NCBI RefSeq assembly: GCF_000482705.1
Contig: NZ_AXWO01000032.1
Location: 1 to 53,743 of the forward strand
Reading direction: 5' to 3'
From: Glycomyces arizonensis DSM 44726
Lineage (GTDB): Bacteria; Actinomycetota; Actinomycetes; Mycobacteriales; Micromonosporaceae
DNA length: 53,743 bases
The notes below the pieces were generated by a model. The model did no database searches and was not told the DNA's origin. It saw only the letters and a list, made by a program, of their open reading frames with translations. This document shows positions 22,196 to 30,240 of this stretch, piece by piece. A program made the translations under genes and the position numbers. Within the stretch, counting starts at the first letter, position 1, and each line of letters begins with the position of its first letter.

Positions 22196-22655
22196 GGTAC
22201 GACGGCCGAGCGGGATCTTGACCGAGCAGGACCGGCCGCTCCCGCGTGACCGCTGGCGAGTGCTCATGGTCGATGCCGGTATTCGCGTATACAACAATGG
22301 CCGAGGCCGGGGACCCCGGGCAGGCGGTCCCATCGGCGTCAGCACAAGCCCTGGAGTCAACGCCTTTTGTCCCGGCTTGACGGGCGCATGTCGCAGGTGT
22401 GGGGATCGGCAGTGAGTGTTTCCATCGTGGAGTAGCTTGCCGCTCTATGGGCTCGTTTCGCGCAGGATGCCGCTTGGCCCGCTCGGGAAGTTCAGCGGGA
22501 GTCCTGAACAAGCGTGGGCGCAGGCCAGGGATTCGGTGAGGCCTCAGCGAAGCGCGTGCTTCGGTTCCGGAATCCGCACGTCGGGCCGGGCAACCCGGTT
22601 GGACACTGGCCGGTCGAGTCGATCTGGACTGTAGTCGGGCAGGACCCAAGGCGAG
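22196..22655. other. Intergenic, decayed sequence without a recognisable gene
   Basis: Several frames are open on both strands, but none shows family motifs, a plausible start or consistent codon use. It lies between the remnant cluster and the LPMO terminator and looks like decayed DNA. Confidence 0.4.
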
Positions 22656-22686
22656 GGCGGCCCCGGCCGCTGGGGCCGGGACCGCC
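22656..22686 (-). terminator. Hairpin terminator after the LPMO gene
   Basis: A 13-bp GC-rich stem with one mismatch and a 5-nt loop (ggcggccccggcc / ggccgggaccgcc) lies 18 bp past the LPMO stop. It lacks a U tract, as many actinobacterial terminators do. Confidence 0.6.
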
Positions 22687-22703
22687 TGACATCCGCTCGC
22701 CTG

Positions 22704-23768
22704 TCAGCCGATGGTGCAGGTCAGGTCCGGAGCGGTGTTCGAGCCGCCGTACGTGGCGTTGAACCCGAACGAAGTGGACTGCCCGGAGGCCAGCGTGTCA
22801 TTGTAGGACGCGCCGGTCGCGGAGACCGACGATCCGGACTGGCTCAGCGTGGCCGACCAGCTGTTGGTGACCTGCTGGTCGCCCGGCCACGTCCAGCTGA
22901 CCTCCCACGATCCGGAGCCGCCGGTGCTGGCAACCTCGACGTTGGCGGTGAAACCCCCACCCCAGGCGTTGGCGACGGTGTAGGTGGCGGTGCACTCGCC
23001 GTCGGCCGGCGGGTCGGTCGGGTCGTCGGTGGGATCGTCACTCGGGTCCTCGGTCGGGTCCTCGGTGGGGTCGTCGGTCGGGTCGTCGCCCGGGTCGGGC
23101 TGCGAGCCGCCGCCGAACCACACGTCCGAGCAGGAGTAGAAGGTCTGGTCGAAGTGGCTGGCCTGCCAGATCACGTAGACCACGTGGTGCCCCGTCCGAC
23201 CAGGCGCGCTGACCGGGATGTCGACCGGCTCGCCCGGCTGGTAGACGCCGGTCTCGACGACGCGCTCGAGGTCGCCCCAGTCGAGCGCGTCGGTGGTGGC
23301 GTCGTACCCCTGCCGGGTGACGTACACCCAGTAGTAGTCCGCGCCGTGCGTCGCCTGGTCCTCGTAGTGGAGTGTGAAGTCGTTGTCGAGCGAGGTGGTG
23401 TGCCAGTTCCCCGGATTGTCAAGCGAGGCGTACTGGGCGTTGTCCCCGGAGCAGAGCTTGTTGTCCGGGATGAGCTGCTCGTGCTGCCCCTGCATGCCCT
23501 CGCGGAGCAGGCTCATCCAGCTCCACATGGTGTTGGGGTTGGCTTGGAAGGCCTGGTAGCACATGGGGTCCTCGGTGGCCATGTCGGGATTCATGTGGTC
23601 ACTTCCCCAGCGTTCCCAGCAGCTGTACTGCCGCGACGCCGGCGAGGTCGCCGTGCCGTGTGCGGAGGCCGCCTGGGTGGTGAAGAACAGCGCCGAGGCA
23701 CCGGCCATGGCCGCCACCGCGAATGCCAGGATGAGGCTTCTGAGGCGGTGTTTTCTCGATCTGAGCAT
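22704..23768 (-). CDS. Secreted lytic polysaccharide monooxygenase (AA10) with CBM2
   Basis: Copper enzyme cleaving cellulose or chitin oxidatively outside the cell; 354 residues. Signal peptide 1-36 ends 'TTQAASA^HG', leaving the obligatory N-terminal His (H37). The second copper His is probably H141 ('QATHGADYYWVYVTRQGYD') and the axial Phe is in 'FDQTFYSCSDVWF' (about 210). An Asp/Pro/Thr linker (224-256) leads to a C-terminal CBM2 (about 258-354) with conserved Trp. Cysteines suggest disulfides. A CebR-like box at the start codon suggests control by cello-oligosaccharides, favouring cellulose as substrate. The gene is monocistronic. Confidence 0.95.
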   Translation of the reverse strand: MLRSRKHRLRSLILAFAVAAMAGASALFFTTQAASAHGTATSPASRQYSCWERWGSDHMNPDMATEDPMCYQAFQANPNTMWSWMSLLREGMQGQHEQLIPDNKLCSGDNAQYASLDNPGNWHTTSLDNDFTLHYEDQATHGADYYWVYVTRQGYDATTDALDWGDLERVVETGVYQPGEPVDIPVSAPGRTGHHVVYVIWQASHFDQTFYSCSDVWFGGGSQPDPGDDPTDDPTEDPTEDPSDDPTDDPTDPPADGECTATYTVANAWGGGFTANVEVASTGGSGSWEVSWTWPGDQQVTNSWSATLSQSGSSVSATGASYNDTLASGQSTSFGFNATYGGSNTAPDLTCTIG

Positions 23769-23781
23769 GATAGCGCTCCCA
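23768..23781. promoter_or_regulatory. CebR-like operator overlapping the LPMO ribosome binding site
   Basis: Read on the coding strand, TGGGAGCGCTATCA matches 12 of 14 positions of the actinobacterial cellulose-utilisation operator TGGGAGCGCTCCCA. It touches the start codon, and its GGGAG also serves as the Shine-Dalgarno sequence. An AT-rich promoter stretch (23785-23825) lies just upstream. Confidence 0.6.
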
Positions 23782-23915
23782 ATAAGATGCTACATTGACA
23801 TCTATAAATGTAATATAGATATGCCGGAAATGGAAACGTCCCCCGTCAGCAGCGCCGGAGGATGCGAGACCACCACCGGGCGCCGTCGGAAGCGAGGCGG
23901 TCGCCCTCGCGGAAG

Positions 23916-25191
23916 TCACTGCGCCGCCATGCTTCGCCCCTCGCATCGGACGACGTCACCGCCCAGGCGCTGAAGAGCGCTCCGGGTCGGCGTCGCCGGC
24001 CCCGTGAACCGCTGCGGCACCATGGCGCTTCGCCAGCGGGGCGGCACTCGCAGGTTGAAGTCGTCGCTCGCGCCTCTGAGGACGAGGGCTTCGACCCGCT
24101 TCGACGCGGGTTCGAACGCGTCGAGGGCGAAGAACTTCGTGTCGGCGGTGAGGGCCAGCGTGTTCCTTCTGACGCCGAAGTACAGGACGAGCCCGCGATC
24201 GGCCCCGTCGTTCCAGGTGAAGGTGCTCGGCGGTACCGGCGCCTCGCCGTCAGGGCCGGATTCGGCGTGCGCTTCGAGCTCCGGGCCCGTCGCCCACCAT
24301 CGCGGGTTGTAGACGCAGTCCTCCAGGATGGTGATCCCGCGAGCGTTTCCAACGGCCGCTTTCGACCCGCGCTGCTCCTCGGGGGGTACGAGGCGTGCCG
24401 GCAAGCGTTGAGCATCGCCCGATGCGTGTCCTTCAGGAGTCCCCAGAACGATTCCGTCCGCAGACGGACGCCGATCGGCGCCGTCTGCGAGCAGTTCGCG
24501 ACGGAGCGCACGTTGCCGCGGTCCCCATTGGAGTAGATGAGGAACATGGAGTTCCCATCATGGAGGGTCGGCTCCCCGATCACCACCGAGAACGCCGTGA
24601 AGATCGCGGAAGAGGGCGTCGCGCCGCGCGCCTTGTAGATCTTGGCGACAGCGGGAAGCAGCGCGGGCGGACGCAGGCCTCCGGAGCGGTACCGCGGTGT
24701 CTCGGCCCGCTCGCGCCTTCCCCAGAACATGGCGGAGGGGACGTTCCGGAACTGCTCGGCATGGTGTGCCAGGCACCGTTCGCCGTGCCTGACCGCGGCG
24801 GGCCTTCGCTCGTACCGAAGCCGGTCGCTGGGCCGCCATGCGCCCGCGTACGCCGGGGCGGGGCCTTCCGCGGCAGGTTCCAGGAGCGCTGCCGGCTCCT
24901 TTCGGAACGCCTGCATCCCCAAGCCGTCCGCCGCCGTGTGCGACAGTCCGATGGCGACGCTTTGCGGCTCCTGTCCCAGGTGAACACCATGGCCTTTATC
25001 AGCGGCCCTTCCTTGAGGTCATAGCGATGGTCTCGCGGTGCCCGCATCGCAAGGACCGACCAGTGGCCCGGATGGGGGTCGTCGGTCTCATCGACGTCCA
25101 CGACGAACGTCCCCTGTGCGATGACCTCCTGTGTCGGATTCGTGCTCTCCACGTCCGTGGAGGTCTTCTGGCTGTCCGGCTCGGTAACCAC
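23916..25191 (-). pseudogene. Condensation-domain (NRPS C-domain-like) protein, two frameshifts
   Basis: Three successive minus-strand frames make one stand-alone condensation domain of about 425 residues. The first (from ATG 25191) contains 'GTFVVDVDETDDPHPGHW' and ends near 'KAMVFTWD'. The second continues 'QEPQSVAIGLSHTAADGLGM', whose 'SHTAADG' corresponds to the HHxxxDG motif with the first His changed to Ser, and runs to 'IYSNGDRGNVRSVANCSQTA' and 'WGLLKDTHRAMLNACRHASY'. The third begins near 24404 ('EEQRGSKAAVGNARGITILE') and ends at 23916. Frame changes lie near 24985 and 24400. It once probably acted in acyl or peptide transfer and is now inactive. Confidence 0.6.
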
Positions 25192-25358
25192 TGCGCCGAA
25201 GCGTCGACCTCAGCAAGAGGCGGAATCGGGTCCGCGAAATCGGGCGCACCGAGGACTTCGGAGACGCCAGAGCTTTGACTCCGGCGAGGATTACAACGTC
25301 GAGTACGGGCGCCACGGGCATGTGGATGCAACCGGTCTGGGCCGGATGAGGCCATGTC

Positions 25359-25840
25359 TTGATCATGCCGTCGCTGCCAGGCTTCCTCCACTCCGACCTG
25401 CCCGACGGGCACCTGACCCGAGCTGCGATCGCCGACACCCTCCACCGCTTGATGACCGATGTCCTGGGATTCGAGCGCTACGGCGCCTTCGGCGGAGACA
25501 TCGGCGGTGTCGCAACCACATGGCTCGGCGCACTCCACCCCGAACAAGTCACCGGCGTCCATCTGATCCACCCCCCGTTCCCCGCCGGCTTCGACGACCC
25601 GCCCCCGACACCGGCCGAGCAGGCCTGGTTCGACGCTGAGACGGCGTACGACAAGCTCGACGGCGGATACAGCGCCATCATGAAGACCCGGCCCGACACG
25701 ATCACCGCGGCACTGGTCGACTCCCCAGCGGGACTGGCCGCCTGGCTGGTCGACAAATACCGAGACTGGAGCGACTGCGGCGGCGATCTGGAGACCCGAT
25801 TCGACCGCTACGGCATCGGCCTGACCAGCGTCAAGAAACT
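25359..25840 (+). pseudogene. Epoxide hydrolase fragment
   Basis: Central part of an EPHX1-type epoxide hydrolase: 'MPSLPGFLHSDLPD', the nucleophile elbow 'GAFGGDIGGVATTWLG' and the cap 'SGYxAIMKTRPDT'-like stretch 'GGYSAIMKTRPDTITAALVD', then 'SPAGLAAWLVDKYRDWSDCG'. The N-terminal domain before the elbow and everything after 'GDLETRFDRYGIG' (catalytic acid and His) are missing. Non-functional remnant, cut at the right by unrelated sequence. Confidence 0.65.
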
Positions 25841-26028
25841 GATCCGAGAGGCCCGTCGGTCGGCTCCGGCTCGATGATCGCCGAGTGGCTGTCGCGGACT
25901 TCGGCCTCGCGTTCCTCGGCGAGCCGCTTGGCTGCCGCATCGAGCACGACCTGTGCGAACAGCCGCACCTCGATCGGCTTGCGCCACTCGATCCCGACGA
26001 TGACCGGCTCGTTCTTCATCATGCCCAT
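25831..26028 (-). CDS. Small hypothetical protein, possibly a fragment
   Basis: A 65-codon frame starting 'MMKNEPVIVGIEWRKPIEVR' 'LFAQVVLDAAAKRLAEEREA' has plausible protein character in its first 45 residues. It then runs into the epoxide-hydrolase remnant antisense. No ribosome binding site is evident and I do not recognise it; it may be the 5' part of a truncated gene just downstream of the type VII operon. Confidence 0.25.
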   Translation of the reverse strand: MGMMKNEPVIVGIEWRKPIEVRLFAQVVLDAAAKRLAEEREAEVRDSHSAIIEPEPTDGPLGSVS

Positions 26029-26044
26029 GATCGAGGCTAGGACC

Positions 26045-26515
26045 TCAGCTGCCGAGGGTGCCGAAGACCTTGGGCCACCAGGCGCCCTCTTCGAAGGCCC
26101 GCTCGTCCACGGCCCGGAGCGTGAACCGCATGCCCCGGTTCAGGACCGCGCGCACGTCCGCGGCGCTGGCGGACTCGACCGCCGCGCCGATCCGGCGGAG
26201 GAACTCGACGAACCACCGGTAGTTCGAATTGACCCCGCGGACGGCCACAGCGGCAGGGTCGAACTGGAGGACCTCCGCACTTGCCGGGTCGAGCACGTAC
26301 AGCAGGCTGGACTGCGGTTCGACGGCGCCCAGTACGATGAACTTGACGTCGAGGTCGGTGCCGTCGGCGCTGACCCGGATCTGGTCGAACGCCCGCAAGC
26401 CTTCGGGGAGCTCGGTGCTGAACAGGCCCGGAACGCCGTCGGGGACCTCGAGGTCGTCGGGCAGTGCGGCGGGGTCGATTCCCTTCGCGATCCAGGCCTC
26501 GCGCGGGTACTCCAT
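26045..26515 (-). CDS. SUKH-4-like immunity protein (third immunity gene)
   Basis: Protein of 156 residues with the SUKH-4 layout: 'PDGVPGLFSTELPEGLRAFD', 'VKFIVLGAVEPQSSLLYVLD' 'PASAEVLQFDP', 'VNSNYRWFVEFLRRIGAAVE'. Its C-terminus ('FTLRAVDERAFEEGAWW') echoes that of the gene before it ('LNAVDPGAFADRESWW'), so the two are diverged paralogues. Start at 26515 lies 10 bases after the upstream stop. Such cytosolic proteins neutralise polymorphic toxin nucleases by direct binding. Last gene of the type VII toxin operon. Confidence 0.75.
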   Translation of the reverse strand: MEYPREAWIAKGIDPAALPDDLEVPDGVPGLFSTELPEGLRAFDQIRVSADGTDLDVKFIVLGAVEPQSSLLYVLDPASAEVLQFDPAAVAVRGVNSNYRWFVEFLRRIGAAVESASAADVRAVLNRGMRFTLRAVDERAFEEGAWWPKVFGTLGS

Positions 26516-26525
26516 CACACCGTCC

Positions 26526-27053
26526 TCATCGCAGGTTGCCTTCGAGTTGCATGAGGGCGATCGACCACCAGGACTCCCGGTCGGCGAACGCACCGGGGTC
26601 GACTGCGTTCAGGGTGGCGCGGAGCGCCTTGGCCCGCAGGGACCGCCCGGCCGCGCCGGTGTCGGCGTCGACGAACAGGGCGAAGTGGTAGAGGAACTCG
26701 GTCAAGGCCTTGAACGTGGCGTTGACGAGTTCGAGCGTGCCCTCCGCGACGCCCAGGAGTAGGACGCGCCCGGTCTTGGTGTCGAGGCAGAACAGCATGT
26801 TCTCCCGGTCGGAGGGGACCGCGCCGATCACCTTGAGTCGCATGGTCTCCTCTCCGCCGAGATTGATCGTCGAGTAGAGCTCGAACCGGCCGGTGAGGTA
26901 GGAGGTGTAGACGGCGGACATGTCGATGGGCAGGAAGTCGACCTCGGGGTAGGAGGCCGCCGGGGCCGCGAACTCACGCATCCACTGGTCCCTTGGGAAG
27001 CGGATGACGTTGTCAGGCTCCCACGCCCGCAGATACGCGTCGCTGTCGGTCAC
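26526..27053 (-). CDS. SUKH-4-like immunity protein (second immunity gene)
   Basis: Protein of 175 residues starting at GTG 27053, which overlaps the previous stop by 4 bp (GTGA). It shows the SUKH-4 pattern: 'MRLKVIGAVPSDRENMLFCL' 'DTKTGRVLLLGVAEGTLELV' 'NATFKALTEFLYHFALF'. It is paralogous to the gene that follows. Tandem SUKH genes after a toxin are common and usually protect against the local toxin and against related toxins of competitors; which toxin this one blocks is unknown. Confidence 0.75.
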   Translation of the reverse strand: MTDSDAYLRAWEPDNVIRFPRDQWMREFAAPAASYPEVDFLPIDMSAVYTSYLTGRFELYSTINLGGEETMRLKVIGAVPSDRENMLFCLDTKTGRVLLLGVAEGTLELVNATFKALTEFLYHFALFVDADTGAAGRSLRAKALRATLNAVDPGAFADRESWWSIALMQLEGNLR

Positions 27054-27628
27054 TGCGCCTCCCGTTCCTCGATGAGCCCGGACTCGACCAGGTAGGCGTA
27101 CCAGGGGTCGGCCTCCCACCAGGGCTCGCGCTGCCGGTCCACGGGGCCGCGGATCTCCTTGTGGCGCGGGCCGAGCGCCACCGTGTCGATGAACTCGGGG
27201 ACGTCGGCGCAGGTGAGAACCACCGGCGAGTCCCAGCCGTACTTGAAGTAGGAGTTGACGTAGACGATGACCTCACCTGAGGCCTCATCCATGAGGAGGG
27301 CGTCTTCGTAACCGATGTCGCCGATCCGCAGCCACGTCCTGTCATCGATCGGCTCACCGTCCGCATCGACCGGCCTCGACGCCGTCACTTGGTCCTCGGG
27401 CCGGACGTCCACGCCGCCGAAACTCGCCGCGGACGTCAAACGGTAGAAGTCACCCAAGCCGCCGGGCCACGCTCGCGACGGCTCGGCGCCGTCCGCGATC
27501 TCGAGCACGGTGTAGGTCGCGTACGGCGGGTCCTCGTCGGCCTCCTCCCAGCGGCGTTCGAGCGCTTCGGCCGCCCCGGTCGAGCGCAGCAGCGCGATCT
27601 TGCGGGCCATCGCGTCGCGGTGGTTCAT
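27050..27628 (-). CDS. SUKH/SMI1-KNR4-family immunity protein (first immunity gene)
   Basis: Protein of 192 residues directly downstream of the nuclease toxin gene, and so the likeliest cognate immunity protein. 'FYRLTSAASFGGVDVRPEDQ', 'WLRIGDIGYEDALLMDEASG' 'EVIVYVNSYFKYGWDSPVVL' and 'DVPEFIDTVALGP' follow the SUKH order of strands and helices. ATG at 27628 with aaggagac just upstream. Coupled to the next SUKH gene. Confidence 0.75.
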   Translation of the reverse strand: MNHRDAMARKIALLRSTGAAEALERRWEEADEDPPYATYTVLEIADGAEPSRAWPGGLGDFYRLTSAASFGGVDVRPEDQVTASRPVDADGEPIDDRTWLRIGDIGYEDALLMDEASGEVIVYVNSYFKYGWDSPVVLTCADVPEFIDTVALGPRHKEIRGPVDRQREPWWEADPWYAYLVESGLIEEREAQ

Positions 27629-27665
27629 GGTGCGTCTCCTTCATGGGTTCGCGGTACGGCAGTGC

Positions 27666-28454
27666 TCACTCTACGATGTTGATTCTGACCAGCGCCCCGT
27701 CCGGGACCTGCCGGAGCTGCGAGTTGATCTGCCCGCCCATGCCGTGGTTGGTGACCGATTCGATGGCCCACATGTTGTCCTGGTTGTCCTTGCCGCCGAG
27801 CTGGAGTTCGTGGGCGTGGTCGATCTGCTGCCGGTCCAGTTCCTGGAGCCGCTGGTTGACCTCCGCCTGAGTCTCGGAGGTGTGCAGGATTTCATACTCC
27901 TTGTCGCGGCGCCACTGGTCGACGGTGCTGCCGCGCTCGTCGCCGTCGCCGGTCTTCTTCGTCAGCTGATCGTTGTCGCCGAGTTCTTTGAGGTGGTTCG
28001 CCTTCGCGTCGAAGTCGGCCTGGTCCCAGTCCTCATGCTTGCGCAGGTTGATGTTCCACGAGCCGTCCCGGTTCTGCGTCGGCGGGTCCAGGTCCTTGGT
28101 GAACCCCGAGGAGTAGTCGGGCTCCTGCTTCGGTCGATCGGGCGAGCCCTTCTTCGGGATCTCCAGGACGGTGCCGTCGTCCAATTTTCGCTTGCGCCGG
28201 TGCGGGTGCTGCGCGGGCGGGCCCGGCTGCTTCGGGCGGGCCGCGGTGATGCGAGTGCGGGTCTCGGCGGCGTCGTCGGAGTGGCTGCGGCCGGGGAGCG
28301 GGCTGCGGACGTGGGTGGTGCCGGTGTCGGTGTCGGTGTCCGGGCGGCCGGTGTCCACATCGACATCCACATCGGTGTGCGGCCGGCGGCGGTGGAGGCC
28401 GAGGAGTCCGAACAGGATCGGGACGAGAACGGCTTGGCGGAGGAGTCGGCGCAT
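27666..28454 (-). CDS. Polymorphic nuclease toxin, HNH-like, type VII operon
   Basis: Protein of 262 residues. A short hydrophobic N-terminus (1-20) is followed by an Asp/Thr-rich and then Pro/Arg-rich linker (25-110). The C-terminal 130 residues form a toxin domain: 'RRDKEYEILHTSETQAEVNQ', 'QQIDHAHELQLGGKDNQDNM' 'WAIESVTNHGMGGQINSQLR'. D212/H213, E216, N227 and N236/H237 suggest a metal-dependent HNH/endonuclease-VII-like site. It lacks its own type VII targeting domain, which is supplied by the WXG-like gene ending 5 bp upstream. Function as nuclease is inferred from motif and from the three SUKH genes downstream. Confidence 0.7.
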   Translation of the reverse strand: MRRLLRQAVLVPILFGLLGLHRRRPHTDVDVDVDTGRPDTDTDTGTTHVRSPLPGRSHSDDAAETRTRITAARPKQPGPPAQHPHRRKRKLDDGTVLEIPKKGSPDRPKQEPDYSSGFTKDLDPPTQNRDGSWNINLRKHEDWDQADFDAKANHLKELGDNDQLTKKTGDGDERGSTVDQWRRDKEYEILHTSETQAEVNQRLQELDRQQIDHAHELQLGGKDNQDNMWAIESVTNHGMGGQINSQLRQVPDGALVRINIVE

Positions 28455-28459
28455 GGTGC

Positions 28460-29170
28460 TCACCCGAAGAGGAGGTCGCGGAGGGCGGTGATGGAGTCGA
28501 TGAGGCCGGTGATCCAGCCGAAGATCTTGCCGACCCACTCGGTGATCTTGATGACCGCCTTGGGAATCACCCAGGCCGCTCCGATACCTACCGTGAAGGC
28601 GACCTCGGCCGCCCAGGCGATGAGGGAACCGATGCACTCGGCGACGAAGTCGCGCACGAATTCGCGGACCATCGACACCAGTTGCCCCGCACCGCGGGTG
28701 GCGGTGCCGAGGGACAGGGCGGTGCCGCCGACGCAGGCCAGAACTTCGGCATTGGCGTCGGACATGCCGCGGTAGGCGTCCGAGGCCGCGCCGGTCCATG
28801 ACTGGACGTCGGCGAGGATCGAAGTCATCTGCTCCGACATCGCGAAACACTCATTGGCGACGTTGTCCCAGGTCATGGCGTGGGACTCTACGAGCGTGGG
28901 GTTCCCGGCGAGCATGTCGAGGGCCTCTTGGAGGGGCTGGACGTGTTCGATCAGCCAGCCCACCCCGGCCGATGCGAGCGTCCCGATCGGATCGATGACC
29001 GCGCCGACGGTCTCAAGCGCCACCCCCAACCCGGCGACCGAGGCGTCGATCCAGGAGCCGGAGTCGATGGCCATCGCGAGCCCGGCATAGGACTCGACGA
29101 TGCCGGCACCGGTGAAGCCGGCACCGGGTTGGGCTGGGACGTCGGATGCGGTGGCTACAAGGTCGCTCAT
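28460..29170 (-). CDS. WXG/PPE-like type VII secretion carrier protein
   Basis: Mostly helical protein of 236 residues. The WXG turn is 'SWTGAASDAYRGM' (W125-G127) within a long helical hairpin; hydrophobic stretches follow near 135-200 ('AWAAEVAFTVGIGAAWVIP'). In related toxins this domain is the N-terminus of one long polypeptide ending in the toxin. Here a stop 5 bp before the toxin ATG splits them into two genes. It probably pairs with the EspC-like protein encoded just upstream and guides the toxin to an ESX-type secretion machine; no ESX core genes are in the window. Confidence 0.75.
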   Translation of the reverse strand: MSDLVATASDVPAQPGAGFTGAGIVESYAGLAMAIDSGSWIDASVAGLGVALETVGAVIDPIGTLASAGVGWLIEHVQPLQEALDMLAGNPTLVESHAMTWDNVANECFAMSEQMTSILADVQSWTGAASDAYRGMSDANAEVLACVGGTALSLGTATRGAGQLVSMVREFVRDFVAECIGSLIAWAAEVAFTVGIGAAWVIPKAVIKITEWVGKIFGWITGLIDSITALRDLLFG

Positions 29171-29181
29171 ACCGATTCGCC

Positions 29182-29496
29182 TCAGATCTCGCCTTGGATG
29201 CTGTTGTACTCCCCGGCGACGGCCTCGTCGACGGCGTCGTAGTCGTCGGCGGTGCTGCGCACGGCTTCGGCCAAGAGTTCGAGATTCTCCTGCGCCAGGG
29301 TGGCAAGCTCCTTCTGCTCGTCCTGCCTGTTGGCGAGGATCGGCGGCAGGAACTGGCAGATGATCCCGTACGCCTCGTTGTCCTGCGAGACGGTGTCGAT
29401 CGCGCTGAGGACGGCGCTGAACCGCTCGCGCACGGCGTCGATGTTGGCGGCGTGGCCGCGCAGGTCGTCGGGGACGACCGAGAACCGATCGCTCAC
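29182..29496 (-). CDS. EspC-like ESX secretion-target protein (WXG100-sized)
   Basis: Helical-hairpin protein of 104 residues with the EspC/DUF2580 pattern: 'PDDLRGHAANIDAVRERFSA' 'VLSAIDTVSQDNEAYGIICQ' 'FLPPIL'. A C-terminal 'YDAVDEAV' fits the YxxxD/E export signal. GTG start at 29496 overlaps the YbaB-like stop (GTGA). It likely forms a heterodimer with the carrier encoded next and is co-secreted. Confidence 0.8.
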   Translation of the reverse strand: MSDRFSVVPDDLRGHAANIDAVRERFSAVLSAIDTVSQDNEAYGIICQFLPPILANRQDEQKELATLAQENLELLAEAVRSTADDYDAVDEAVAGEYNSIQGEI

Positions 29497-29894
29497 CGCT
29501 CCTCCGCTTCGGGGAAGCGCATCTTGATGCTGTCGACCAAGGCGCGGGCCGTGGGGGAACTGGGATCGAGCCGCGCTTCGACGGCGGCGCGGGCGTTGGC
29601 GAGGAGGGCCTTGCCGGCGTTGCCGTAGGCCTCCATGAACTGGCGCTCGGCGTGGCGCAGCTGCATCCGCTGGAACTCGGAGGCGAACTGGACGCCGATG
29701 ACGGCGCCGGAGGAGTTGAGCTTGACGACCACGACGCCGTTGGCGTCCATGCCGGTCGCGGTCAGCTCCTGGACGGCCTCGGAGGCGGCGATGGCATCGG
29801 CGGCCCGCTGCTCGGCGCGTTCCTTCCAGTCCGCGAGCGCGGCCCGTGCGTCCTCGGGCCCGGCGATGTTCGCGAAGGGGTTGTCATTATCCAC
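29493..29894 (-). CDS. YbaB/EbfC-family DNA-binding-like protein
   Basis: Protein of 133 residues with YbaB/EbfC features: helix 'RAALADWKERAEQRAADAIA', strands 'VQELTATGMDANGVVVVKLN' 'SSGAVIGVQF', and a second helix containing 'QFMEAYGNAGKALLANARAA'. YbaB-like genes commonly lead actinobacterial type VII toxin operons, possibly as chaperones or regulators; the role is not established. GTG start at 29894 with ggag 6 bases upstream. First gene of the seven-gene operon. Confidence 0.75.
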   Translation of the reverse strand: MDNDNPFANIAGPEDARAALADWKERAEQRAADAIAASEAVQELTATGMDANGVVVVKLNSSGAVIGVQFASEFQRMQLRHAERQFMEAYGNAGKALLANARAAVEARLDPSSPTARALVDSIKMRFPEAEER

Positions 29895-30240
29895 AGTCGC
29901 TCCGTTCCGATTGAAGACCTGCGAACACCGTCGGCTCGGCGGTGGCTACATCTTCAAAATATTAGGCATATTCACTTTCCCTGGGATGCAGCATTGTTGC
30001 GAAAGAAGTCCAGTGGCGTGAAACATGATCAGTGGGGTCTCTTTGACTGAGGACTTGGCACGAACTAGGGAGCGAGCGGCCGCCTCCGGTACCGCCCTGG
30101 TGGATGGTCGTCTCTGAAGCCGTCATGGGCTCCGGTGAGATCGCCGAGCGTCATCACCGCCTGCCGCGGCACAGCTCCGTTCCCGAGGATGCACAGTTCG
30201 GCGGTGCGCGGAAGCCGGCGGCAGGTCACCCGCAGACTTC
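29895..30240. other. Intergenic: type VII operon promoter region
   Basis: No gene is recognised. An AT-rich patch (29950-29985) is the probable promoter region of the minus-strand operon starting at 29894. The right part borders the ISAs1-type element and contains only a short minus-strand frame without similarity. Confidence 0.4.
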
